Below, piece after piece: positions 7,640 to 15,228 of a DNA stretch of 64,000 nucleotides. Made by a program: the position numbers and the translations under genes. The stretch covers positions 248,164 through 312,163 of the forward strand of contig NZ_LMKC01000003.1 of assembly GCF_001421355.1 (NCBI RefSeq), in the 5' to 3' direction. Origin of the DNA: Sphingomonas sp. Leaf9 (GTDB lineage: Bacteria; Pseudomonadota; Alphaproteobacteria; Sphingomonadales; Sphingomonadaceae). Every line of letters starts with the position of its first letter. Position 1 is the first letter of the stretch. The notes under the pieces are model-generated. The model was not told where the DNA came from and searched no databases. It worked only from the letters and a program-made list of their open reading frames with translations.

Positions 7640-8695
7640 ATGGATAAACCCAGTCGCCGCAGCGGGGGCAGCATCACGATACAGGATGTTGCGCGAACCG
7701 CCGGAGTTTCGGCGATGACCGTATCCCGAGTCGTGAATGGCGGGGCAAATGTCCGCCCGTCGACGCGCGAGGCGGTGTTGGCCGCGATCGACCAGCTGAA
7801 CTATTCGCCGAACAGTGCCGCGCGCAGCCTGGCGGCGGGGGAGGCCGCGCAGATCGGCCTGCTCTATGCCAATCCGTCGATGGCCTATCTCTCGCAATTC
7901 CTGATCGGTGCGCTGGAGGGAGCGCGCAAGGTTGGCTGTCATCTGGTCCTGGAACCGTGCGACGGTGACAGCCCGGAGGCGCAGGCGGAGGGGGCGCGGC
8001 GCTTTGCATCGACGCCGGTGCAGGGCGTGATCCTGCCGCCGCCGCTGTCGGATGCGGCGTTGGTGCAGGACGAACTGGACGCGGCGGGTACGCCGTCGGT
8101 CGCGGTCGCGGTCGGCATGGCGCAGCCGGGGCGGGCTTCGGTACGGATCGACGATTATGCGGCGGCAAAGGCGATGACCGAGCATCTGATCGCACTCGGC
8201 CATCGCCGGATCGGCTTCGTGCGCGGCAATCCCAATAACGGGGCGAGCGGCGAGCGCTGGCGCGGCTTCGTCGCCGCAGTCGAGGGGGCCGGACTGTCGC
8301 TGGCCGACATGCCGGTCGAACAGGGGCTGTTCACCTATCGATCGGGCATTGATGCGGCCGAGGGGCTGATCGACCGGCCCGACCGGCCGACCGCGATCTT
8401 TGCCAGCAACGACGACATGGCGGCCGCCGCGATCAGCGTGGCGCATCGGCGCGGGTTGCATGTGCCCGAGGATCTGAGCATCGTCGGGTTCGACGACACG
8501 TCGCTGGCCACGACGACCTGGCCGGAGATCACGACGATCCGGCAACCGATCGCGACCATGGCCGAGGCGGCGGTCGAGATGCTGCTGGCGCGGATTCGCG
8601 ACCGTCGCGCCGGTGTCGACGATGGCGAGAACGAGGATCGGGTGCTGGACCACAAGCTGGTCGTGCGCGAATCATCGGGGCCGGCGCCCCGCTGA
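7640..8695 (+). CDS. LacI-family transcriptional regulator, probable xylose-locus repressor
   Basis: The 351-residue protein has an N-terminal LacI helix-turn-helix (about 11-35: T-I-Q-D-V-A-R-T-A-G-V-S-A-M-T-V-S-R-V-V-N) and a periplasmic-binding-protein-like sugar sensor domain (about 65-340). ATG 7640 is preferred because AAGGAG lies at 7622-7627 and the helix-turn-helix then falls at the usual distance from the start. The track frame opens further upstream, but that extension is unlike the family. Candidate operators flank the gene (7530-7543 and 8777-8790), one before the GH3 gene and one before the sugar porter, so it probably represses both transcription units. In Caulobacter the xylose operon is likewise controlled by a LacI-type repressor, XylR. 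Confidence 0.88.
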   Translation: MDKPSRRSGGSITIQDVARTAGVSAMTVSRVVNGGANVRPSTREAVLAAIDQLNYSPNSAARSLAAGEAAQIGLLYANPSMAYLSQFLIGALEGARKVGCHLVLEPCDGDSPEAQAEGARRFASTPVQGVILPPPLSDAALVQDELDAAGTPSVAVAVGMAQPGRASVRIDDYAAAKAMTEHLIALGHRRIGFVRGNPNNGASGERWRGFVAAVEGAGLSLADMPVEQGLFTYRSGIDAAEGLIDRPDRPTAIFASNDDMAAAAISVAHRRGLHVPEDLSIVGFDDTSLATTTWPEITTIRQPIATMAEAAVEMLLARIRDRRAGVDDGENEDRVLDHKLVVRESSGPAPR

Positions 8696-8754
8696 GGATG
8701 GGCCACGCCCGCGCGTCGTCGCAATCGACGCGACGGGTTGCTCGCGGCGCTTGC

Positions 8755-8770
8755 AATTATCATGATAATT
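8755..8770. promoter_or_regulatory. Perfect 16-base palindrome upstream of the sugar porter
   Basis: AATTATCATGATAATT is a perfect AT-rich palindrome in GC-rich surroundings, 7 bases before a LacI-like half-palindrome. Its form fits a second dimeric regulator, for example of the GntR family, but none is encoded nearby. Confidence 0.5.
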
Positions 8771-8776
8771 CGCCAC

Positions 8777-8790
8777 CGTTACCGCTAACA
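8777..8790. promoter_or_regulatory. Candidate LacI-family operator upstream of the xylose operon
   Basis: CGTTACCGCTAACA resembles the palindrome TGTTAGCGCTAACA at 12 of 14 positions and the site at 7530-7543. It lies about 40 bases before the porter start, where a repressor would block transcription. Confidence 0.5.
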
Positions 8791-8829
8791 CGCCGTCATG
8801 CGCGGCAGTGAGCCTGGGAGTGGATGGGG

Positions 8830-10239
8830 ATGACAGAGGCGAGCGGGGAGCGCGTGAACATCGCGCTTGTCATCGCCATCGTCGCGGTGGCGACGATTGG
8901 CGGTTTGCTATTCGGATATGACAGCGGTGCGGTGAACGGGACCCAGGAGGGGCTGAAGACCGCCTTTGGCCTGAGCGAAGCGGGATTGGGCTTCACGGTC
9001 GGCTCGCTGCTGATCGGTTGCTTCGTCGGCGCGTTCCTGGCGGGGAAGCTGGCCGATGCGATGGGCCGTCGCAAGGTGATGATGCTCGCCGCGGTGCTGT
9101 TCCTGATCGGTGCGCTGGTCCAGGGGTTCAGCCACGTCCAGCTGCTGTTCGTTGTGGCGCGTTTCATGGGTGGCATGGCGGTCGGCGCGGCATCGGTGCT
9201 GTCGCCCGCCTATATCTCCGAAGTGGCCCCGGCGAACATTCGCGGGCGGATGACCACCATCCAGCAGATCATGATCATCACCGGCCTGACCGCCGCGTTC
9301 GTCGTGAACTATTACCTCGCCGCAGCGGCCGGTGCCTCCACCTCGATCTGGTGGGGCGGCTATGAGGCGTGGCGCTGGATGTACTGGATGCAGGCCATTC
9401 CGGCCGCCGTGTTCCTGGTAGCGTTGCTCTTCATTCCGGAAAGCCCGCGCTACCTGGTGCAGAAGGGGCGGATCGACGAAGCGCGCATCGTGCTGACCCG
9501 GCTGTTCGGCCCGGCGGCGGCCGCTGCCAAGGTACGCGACATCGAGGCGTCGTTCAGCAAGGACCACAAGCCGTCGCTGCGCGACATCATGGACCCGGTG
9601 AAGGGCGGCATTCGCCCGATCGTATGGGCAGGCCTCGTGCTGGCGGTGTTCCAGCAGCTGGTCGGCATCAACGTCATTTTCTATTATGGCGCGACGCTGT
9701 GGCAGCTGGCAGGCTTTACCGAGGGCCAGTCGCTTCAGATCAACATCCTGTCGGGCGTCGTATCGATCGCGGCATGCTTCGTCACCATCGCGCTGGTCGA
9801 CAAGGTCGGGCGCAAGCCGCTGCTGCTGATCGGGTCGGCGGGCATGGCGGTGACGCTGTGGGCGCTGGTCTATTGCTTCCACAACGGCACGCTGGATGCG
9901 GCGGGCAAGCTGCAGCTGTCGGCCGATCTCGGCACCGTCGCGCTCATCGCGGCCAATCTGTACGTCGTGTTTTTCAACGTCAGCTGGGGCCCGATCATGT
10001 GGGTCATGCTGGGCGAGATGTTCCCGAACCAGATGCGCGGATCGGCATTGGCGATCTGCGGCTTTGCCCAGTGGTTCGCCAACTATCTGATCGCGCAGAG
10101 CTTTCCGATCATGGCATCGGCGCTGGGCCTGACCGTCACCTACAGCTTCTATGGCGCCTGTGCCGTCATCAGCTTCTTCCTCGTCCAGAAGTTCATTCAT
10201 GAGACGAAGGGCAAGGAGCTGGAGGACATGCAGGGCTGA
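8830..10239 (+). CDS. Sugar porter family MFS transporter (probable xylose/proton symporter)
   Basis: The roughly 469-residue protein has twelve predicted membrane helices and all hallmarks of the sugar porter family: G-Y-D-S-G-A-V-N in helix 1, G-R-R-K after helix 2, the P-E-S-P-R-Y-L motif at mid-protein, Q-Q-L-V-G-I-N in helix 7, and D-K-V-G-R-K after helix 8. It is therefore related to XylE/AraE/GalP. ATG 8830 is favoured over ATG 8824 because GGGAG at 8816-8820 then has a normal spacing. It leads an operon with xylose oxidation genes, so xylose or arabinose is the likely substrate. An internal terminator-like hairpin separates it from the enzymes. Confidence 0.9.
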   Translation: MTEASGERVNIALVIAIVAVATIGGLLFGYDSGAVNGTQEGLKTAFGLSEAGLGFTVGSLLIGCFVGAFLAGKLADAMGRRKVMMLAAVLFLIGALVQGFSHVQLLFVVARFMGGMAVGAASVLSPAYISEVAPANIRGRMTTIQQIMIITGLTAAFVVNYYLAAAAGASTSIWWGGYEAWRWMYWMQAIPAAVFLVALLFIPESPRYLVQKGRIDEARIVLTRLFGPAAAAAKVRDIEASFSKDHKPSLRDIMDPVKGGIRPIVWAGLVLAVFQQLVGINVIFYYGATLWQLAGFTEGQSLQINILSGVVSIAACFVTIALVDKVGRKPLLLIGSAGMAVTLWALVYCFHNGTLDAAGKLQLSADLGTVALIAANLYVVFFNVSWGPIMWVMLGEMFPNQMRGSALAICGFAQWFANYLIAQSFPIMASALGLTVTYSFYGACAVISFFLVQKFIHETKGKELEDMQG

Positions 10240-10244
10240 TCCCG

Positions 10245-10278
10245 GCCCCCGCCGGTTCGCGACGGGCGGGGCTTTTTT
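10245..10278 (+). terminator. Terminator-like hairpin inside the xylose operon
   Basis: GCCCC-C-GCC (10245-10253) pairs with GGCGGGGC (10265-10272) with one bulge, followed by six T residues (10273-10278). It lies between the porter stop and the dehydratase start, only about 50 bases apart, with no room for an obvious new promoter. Partial termination may set the porter-to-enzyme ratio. Confidence 0.75.
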
Positions 10279-10295
10279 CATCTGATCGAGTGGAC

Positions 10296-12077
10296 ATGAT
10301 GACCCGCACTCCCGCCCGCCCGTTTCGCTCGCGCGAATGGTTCGCCGCGCCCGGCCGCCTAGACATGGCCGCGCTCTACCTCGAACGGTTCATGAACTAC
10401 GGCATCACGCCCAAGGAACTGACCAGCGGGCGGCCGATCATCGGCATCGCCCAGTCGGGGTCGGACCTGACGCCGTGCAACCGCATCCACCTGGAGACGG
10501 TCAAGCGGGTGAAGGCCGGGATTGAGGCGGCGGGCGGTATTCCGATGGAATTCCCGACCCATCCGATCTTCGAGAATTGCCGCCGCCCGACCGCGGCGAT
10601 CGACCGGAACCTCGCCTATCTCGGGCTGGTCGAAATTCTGAACGGCTATCCGATCGATGCCGTCGTGCTGACGACCGGTTGCGACAAGACTACGCCGTCG
10701 GCGCTGATGGCGGCGTCGACCGTCGATATTCCGGCGATCGTGCTGTCGGGTGGGCCGATGCTGGATGGCTGGCACGACAATGAACTCGTCGGGTCGGGCA
10801 CGGTGATCTGGCGGTCGCGGCGCAAGCTGGCGGCGGGCGAGATCACCGAAGAGGAGTTTCTGGAGGCGGCGACCGCATCGGCACCGTCGGCCGGGCATTG
10901 CAACACGATGGGCACCGCGTCGACGATGAACGCCATCGCCGAGGGGCTGGGCATGTCGCTGCCCGGTTGTGCGGCGATCCCCGCACCGTACCGCGAGCGG
11001 GGCCAGATCGCGTACGAGACCGGCAAGCGTATCGTCGAGATGGCCTATGACGACCTGCGTCCGTCGAAAATCCTGACGCGCCAGTCGTTCCTCAACGCGA
11101 TCGCGCTGATCACCGCGATCGGTGGGTCCTCGAACGCGCATCCGCATTTGCACGCCATGGCGCGTCATGCCGAGATCGAGCTGAAGCCGTCCGACTGGAT
11201 GGAGTTCGGCTATGACCTGCCGTTGCTGGTCGATGTGCAGCCGGCCGGGCGGTTCCTCGGGGAACGCTTCCACCGCGCGGGCGGGGTGCCGGCGGTGCTG
11301 AGCGAGTTGATCGCGGCAGGGAAGGTCGACGGCAACGTCGCGACGGTGACCGGGAAGACGCTGGGCGAGAATGTCGCCAGCCGCGTCGTGACCGATCGCG
11401 AGGTCATCCGTCCCTATGATCAGCCGCTGAAGGAACAGGCCGGGTTCCTGGTCCTGTCGGGCAATTTGTTCGACGTGGCGATCATGAAGACCAGCGTGAT
11501 CGGCCCCGATTTCCGCGCGCGCTATCTGTCGCAGCCGGGCAACGAAGGCTGTTTCGAGGGGCGGGCGATCGTGTTCGACGGGTCGGACGACTATCATCAC
11601 CGCATCGACGATCCGGCGCTCGACATCGACGAGAACTGCATCCTCGTCATTCGCGGCGCGGGTGTGATCGGCTGGCCGGGGTCGGCGGAGGTCACCAACA
11701 TGCAGCCGCCCGCCGCCCTGCTGCAGCGGGGTATCCAGAGCCTGCCGACGATCGGCGACGGGCGGCAATCGGGCACGTCGGACAGCCCGTCGATCCTGAA
11801 CGCCTCGCCCGAAAGCGCGGTCGGCGGGGGGCTGGCGTGGCTGCGCACCGGCGACACGATCCGCATCGACCTGAACCATGGTCGCTGCGACATGCTGGTG
11901 GACGATGCGGAAATCGCGCGGCGCAAGGGCGACGGCATTCCGCCGGTCCCGCCCAGCCAGACGCCTTGGGAAGAAATCTACCGCGAGAAGGTCGGCCAGC
12001 TGGGTGACGGCGGCGTCCTCGATCTCGCGCTCAACTATCGCCGGACGTCGGAAACGACGCCGCGCCACAATCACTAA
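10296..12077 (+). CDS. xylD: D-xylonate dehydratase (IlvD/Edd family)
   Basis: This Fe-S enzyme converts D-xylonate to 2-keto-3-deoxy-D-xylonate in the oxidative xylose pathways. The 593-residue protein shows the family cysteines in T-P-C-N-R-I-H (about 50), T-T-G-C-D-K-T-T-P (about 128) and A-G-H-C-N-T-M-G-T-A-S-T-M (about 200), and long stretches match what I recall of Caulobacter XylD, such as P-I-F-E-N-C-R-R-P-T-A and G-S-G-T-V-I-W-R-S-R-R-K-L-A. ATG 10296 is used; GTG 10290 is an in-frame alternative and the ribosome binding site is weak. It is followed by xylX, xylB and xylC. Confidence 0.92.
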   Translation: MMTRTPARPFRSREWFAAPGRLDMAALYLERFMNYGITPKELTSGRPIIGIAQSGSDLTPCNRIHLETVKRVKAGIEAAGGIPMEFPTHPIFENCRRPTAAIDRNLAYLGLVEILNGYPIDAVVLTTGCDKTTPSALMAASTVDIPAIVLSGGPMLDGWHDNELVGSGTVIWRSRRKLAAGEITEEEFLEAATASAPSAGHCNTMGTASTMNAIAEGLGMSLPGCAAIPAPYRERGQIAYETGKRIVEMAYDDLRPSKILTRQSFLNAIALITAIGGSSNAHPHLHAMARHAEIELKPSDWMEFGYDLPLLVDVQPAGRFLGERFHRAGGVPAVLSELIAAGKVDGNVATVTGKTLGENVASRVVTDREVIRPYDQPLKEQAGFLVLSGNLFDVAIMKTSVIGPDFRARYLSQPGNEGCFEGRAIVFDGSDDYHHRIDDPALDIDENCILVIRGAGVIGWPGSAEVTNMQPPAALLQRGIQSLPTIGDGRQSGTSDSPSILNASPESAVGGGLAWLRTGDTIRIDLNHGRCDMLVDDAEIARRKGDGIPPVPPSQTPWEEIYREKVGQLGDGGVLDLALNYRRTSETTPRHNH

Positions 12078-12089
12078 GGGGTGGTGGAC

Positions 12090-13229
12090 ATGAAGACCGA
12101 ACATGCCGCGCGGATGCTGCCGGCGGATCACGACAAGGCGCTGCTGGTCGGCCGGATGCAACTGCCCGACGGGCCGACGCCGGTAGTGCTGAAGGGGGGC
12201 AAGGTCATCGACGTATCGGCGCATGCCGCGACCGTCGCCGACCTGCTGGAACGCAGCGACGTGGCGACGCTCGACGGCCCGGTCGTTTGCGACGTGGCGG
12301 CACTGGCCGATCCGAATGGCGCGCATCCGCCGATCCTGTCGCCGATCGACCTGCAATGCGTGAAGGCGGCGGGCGTGACCTTTGCCGTCTCGGCGCTCGA
12401 ACGCGTGATCGAGGAACGCGCGCGGGGCGACGCCGATGCGGCGCAGGGCATTCGCGGCGATCTGGAAGCGCGCATCGGCGGCGGCATTCGTTCGGTAAAG
12501 CCGGGATCGGCCGAAGCCGCCGAGCTGAAAGCCGCGCTGATCGAGGCGGGGATGTGGTCGCAATATCTGGAGGTCGCGATCGGCCCCGATGCGGAGGTGT
12601 TCACCAAGGCGCCGGTGCTGTCGACAATCGGCTGGGGTGGCGAGGTCGGCATCCGGTCGGATTCGTCGTGGAATAATCCGGAGCCGGAAATCGTGATCGT
12701 CGCGACCAGCGATGGCAAGGCGGTCGGCGCGACGCTCGGCAACGACGTCAACCTGCGCGATTTCGAAGGGCGCTCAGCGCTGCTGCTGGGCAAGGCGAAG
12801 GACAACAACGCCTCTACGGGCATCGGCCCGTTCATCCGCCTGTTCGACGGCGATTTCACCATGGACACGGTACGCAATGCCGTCGTCGACCTGCGCATCG
12901 ATGGTCCCGAAGGCTATGTCCTGACCGGCACCAGCACGATGCGCGAGATCAGCCGCGATCCGGAGGATCTGGTGCGCCAGACGCTGTCCGAGCATCAATA
13001 TCCCGACGGCTTCGTCCTGTTCCTCGGCACGCTGTTCGCGCCGGTGCAGGATCGCGACGAACCCGGCCGTGGCTTTACCCACAAGCCGGGCGATGTGGTA
13101 CGCATTTCCACCCCCTCGCTGGGTGAGCTGGCCAACACTGTTACCACGTCGAAGGCGGCCGAGCCCTGGGGCTTCGGCATTCGCGACCTGATGCGCAACC
13201 TTGCGCGCCGCGGCCTGATCGCCGCCTGA
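12090..13229 (+). CDS. xylX: 2-keto-3-deoxy-D-xylonate dehydratase (FAA hydrolase-like fold)
   Basis: XylX removes water from 2-keto-3-deoxy-xylonate to give alpha-ketoglutarate semialdehyde. The 379-residue product matches the Caulobacter XylX pattern: P-V-D-L-Q-C-V-K-A-A-G-V-T-F-A near 90, the metal-site region E-V-A-I-G-P-D-A-E-V-F-T-K near 160, and N-N-P-E-P-E then G-N-D-V-N-L-R-D-F-E-G near 195-225. AAGG at 12076-12079 favours ATG 12090; GTG 12081 is possible. It follows xylD by 12 bases. L-arabinose pathway enzymes of the same fold act on the 2-keto-3-deoxy-L-arabinonate analogue, so substrate stereochemistry is inferred from context. Confidence 0.88.
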   Translation: MKTEHAARMLPADHDKALLVGRMQLPDGPTPVVLKGGKVIDVSAHAATVADLLERSDVATLDGPVVCDVAALADPNGAHPPILSPIDLQCVKAAGVTFAVSALERVIEERARGDADAAQGIRGDLEARIGGGIRSVKPGSAEAAELKAALIEAGMWSQYLEVAIGPDAEVFTKAPVLSTIGWGGEVGIRSDSSWNNPEPEIVIVATSDGKAVGATLGNDVNLRDFEGRSALLLGKAKDNNASTGIGPFIRLFDGDFTMDTVRNAVVDLRIDGPEGYVLTGTSTMREISRDPEDLVRQTLSEHQYPDGFVLFLGTLFAPVQDRDEPGRGFTHKPGDVVRISTPSLGELANTVTTSKAAEPWGFGIRDLMRNLARRGLIAA

Positions 13230-13252
13230 ACCCTCTCTGCTGGAAACTCCCC

Positions 13253-14047
13253 ATGTCGCCTGACGATTTCGCCTACCCAATCGCGCCGGAAGCCCGCGCC
13301 TCCTACCCGTCGCTCGCCGGCAAGCGCGTGCTCATCACCGGCGGCGGATCGGGGATCGGCGCGGGCGTGGTCGAGGGGTTCGTGCGGCAGGGCGCGCAGG
13401 TTACGTTCTTCGACATCGCCGAGGCGGATTCGCTGGCGCTGATCGAGGAACTGGCCGGCGCCGGCCCGGTGCCGACGTTCAAGCGGGTCGACCTGACCGA
13501 CATCGCGGCGCTGAAGGCGGCGATCGCCGAGGCGATTGCGGACGGGGGCACGTTCGACGTGCTGGTCAACAACGCCGCCAGCGACGACCGCCATTCGATC
13601 GAGCAGGTCGATGAAGCCTATTGGGACAACCGGATGGGCGTGAACCTGCGCCACCTGTTCTTCGCGGCGCAGGCGGTCATTCCGGGGATGAAGGCGGCTG
13701 GCAAGGGCGTGATCGTCAACATGGGATCGATCAGCTGGCACCTCGCGCTGGAGGAACTGACGCTGTATCAGACCGCGAAGGCGGCGATCGAGGGGCTGAC
13801 CCGCAGCTTCGCACGCGAACTGGGCGGGGACGGCATCCGGTCGGTCTGCGTCATTCCGGGCAATGTCCGCACCCCGCGCCAGCTGAAATGGTACACGCCG
13901 GAGGGCGAGGCGGAGATCGTGAAGGCGCAGTGCCTCAACGGGCGGCTGGTCGCGGGCGATATCGCGGCGATGATCCTGTTCCTTGCCTCCGACGATGCGC
14001 GGCTGGTAACCGGGCACAGCTTCTTCGTGGATGCAGGGTGGCGATAA
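13253..14047 (+). CDS. xylB: D-xylose 1-dehydrogenase (short-chain dehydrogenase)
   Basis: This NAD-dependent SDR oxidises D-xylose to D-xylono-lactone, the first step of the pathway. The 264-residue protein has the cofactor motif G-G-G-S-G-I-G (about 30-36), N-N-A-A around 104, the catalytic Ser in G-S-I-S-W-H-L and Y-Q-T-A-K (Y and K of the active site, about 173-177), and the XylB-like segment R-Q-L-K-W-Y-T-P-E-G-E-A. It lies 23 bases after xylX and is followed at once by the lactonase. Specificity for xylose is inferred from close resemblance to Caulobacter XylB and the operon. Confidence 0.9.
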   Translation: MSPDDFAYPIAPEARASYPSLAGKRVLITGGGSGIGAGVVEGFVRQGAQVTFFDIAEADSLALIEELAGAGPVPTFKRVDLTDIAALKAAIAEAIADGGTFDVLVNNAASDDRHSIEQVDEAYWDNRMGVNLRHLFFAAQAVIPGMKAAGKGVIVNMGSISWHLALEELTLYQTAKAAIEGLTRSFARELGGDGIRSVCVIPGNVRTPRQLKWYTPEGEAEIVKAQCLNGRLVAGDIAAMILFLASDDARLVTGHSFFVDAGWR

Positions 14048-14048
14048 G

Positions 14049-14939
14049 ATGACGACAGTGCAGCGTTCGGAACCGGTCAGCGTCTGGGATTTGTCGGCGC
14101 CGTTGCTGGAAGGGCCGATCTGGGTCGATCGCGACCAGGCGCTATGGTTCGGCTGTATCAAGACGCCGCGCGTCCACCGCTATGATCCGGCGACCGGCGA
14201 ACGGCGCAGCTGGGCCGCGCCGGGGCAGTGCGGGTTCGTGCTGCCCTCCGCCGACGGCAAGTTCATCGCCGGGTTGCAGACCGGGCTACATCGGTTCGAT
14301 CCCGTAACCGGCGGGTTCGAGTTGCTGGTCGATCCCGAACCGAACCTGCCGGGCAACCGGCTGAACGACGCGACGGTCGATCCGTCGGGGCGGCTGTGGT
14401 TCGGGACGATGGACGATGGCGAACGCGCCACGACCGGTGTGATCTATCGCCTGGATGCCGATGGCCGCACGGTCGCTTCCGCGCCGGCGGTGCCGATCAC
14501 CAACGGCCCGGCGGTCAGCCCGGACGGACGGACGCTGTACCATGTCGATACGCTGGGCGGGCATGTCTATGCCTGCGCCGTCGCGGCGGACGGGTTGCTG
14601 ACCGACCGGCGGCTGTTCGTGTCGATCCCGAACGATGAAGGCTATCCCGACGGGCCGGCGGTCGATGCCGAGGGTTGCGTGTGGATCGGGCTGTATGCCG
14701 GCTGGGGCATCCGTCGCTATTCTCCGGCGGGCGAGTTGCTGGAGACGGTGCGGATGCCGGTCGATGCGATCACCAAGATCGCGTTCGGCGGGCCGGATCG
14801 GCGGACGGTGTTCGCCACGACCGCCAACAAGCATCACGACGCCGAACAGGCCGCCGCGCAACCGCTGGCAGGCAACCTGTTCCAGTTCGAGGTCGATGTG
14901 CCGGGGGTGGCGGGCACGGAGATTTCGGTCGGAATTTAG
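14049..14939 (+). CDS. xylC: Xylono-1,5-lactonase (SMP-30/gluconolactonase family)
   Basis: The enzyme hydrolyses xylonolactone to xylonate between XylB and XylD. The 296-residue beta-propeller protein has the metal-site Glu in L-L-E-G-P-I-W (about 18), the R-L-N-D-A-T-V-D-P segment (about 103-111), and I-T-N-G-P-A-V-S-P-D-G (about 150), all typical of SMP-30 lactonases. ATG 14049 lies one base after the xylB stop; the upstream in-frame ATG at 14031 would overlap xylB and is less likely. Last gene of the operon. The pathway's final enzyme, alpha-ketoglutarate semialdehyde dehydrogenase (XylA), is not in the window. Confidence 0.88.
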   Translation: MTTVQRSEPVSVWDLSAPLLEGPIWVDRDQALWFGCIKTPRVHRYDPATGERRSWAAPGQCGFVLPSADGKFIAGLQTGLHRFDPVTGGFELLVDPEPNLPGNRLNDATVDPSGRLWFGTMDDGERATTGVIYRLDADGRTVASAPAVPITNGPAVSPDGRTLYHVDTLGGHVYACAVAADGLLTDRRLFVSIPNDEGYPDGPAVDAEGCVWIGLYAGWGIRRYSPAGELLETVRMPVDAITKIAFGGPDRRTVFATTANKHHDAEQAAAQPLAGNLFQFEVDVPGVAGTEISVGI

Positions 14940-14962
14940 ACCTTGATGACATGAAACCTGCC

Positions 14963-15072
14963 CGTTCGTGCTGAGTAGGGGCTGAGCGAAGTCGAAGACC
15001 CGTATCGAAGCACTTGGTCGGCAGTCCTTCGATACGCCCCTCGACAAGCTCAGTGGCTACTCAGGACAAACG
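14963..15072. repeat. Pair of REP-like repeats in inverted orientation
   Basis: The unit at 14963-15010 (C-G-T-T-C-G-T-G-C-T-G-A-G-T-A-G start) recurs in reverse complement at 15026-15072 with several mismatches. Each reads like the interspersed extragenic repeat common in sphingomonad genomes (CTGAGTAG...GTCGAAG...CGTATCGAAG). Together they can fold into a long imperfect cruciform after the xyl operon. Confidence 0.75.
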
Positions 15073-15123
15073 TGTGAGCGTGAAGTCATCCTGCTAAAGG
15101 TTTGGCGACAAGGTTCGCCATAT

Positions 15124-15207
15124 CGTCACCCCGGACTTGACCCGGGATCCCGCTTTTGGCCGGCGTTGGAAGAAGAAGCGGGACCCCGGGTCAAGCCCGG
15201 GGTGACG
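15124..15207. repeat. Long imperfect hairpin repeat
   Basis: CGTCACCCCGGACTTGACCC at the left edge pairs with the reverse complement ending at 15207 through arms of about 30 bases with few mismatches. This is a second, different extragenic palindrome family. It may help end transcription from both the xyl operon and the minus-strand lacI gene that converge here. Confidence 0.75.
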
Positions 15208-15228
15208 TGGTGGGCAGGCTGAACCCCT

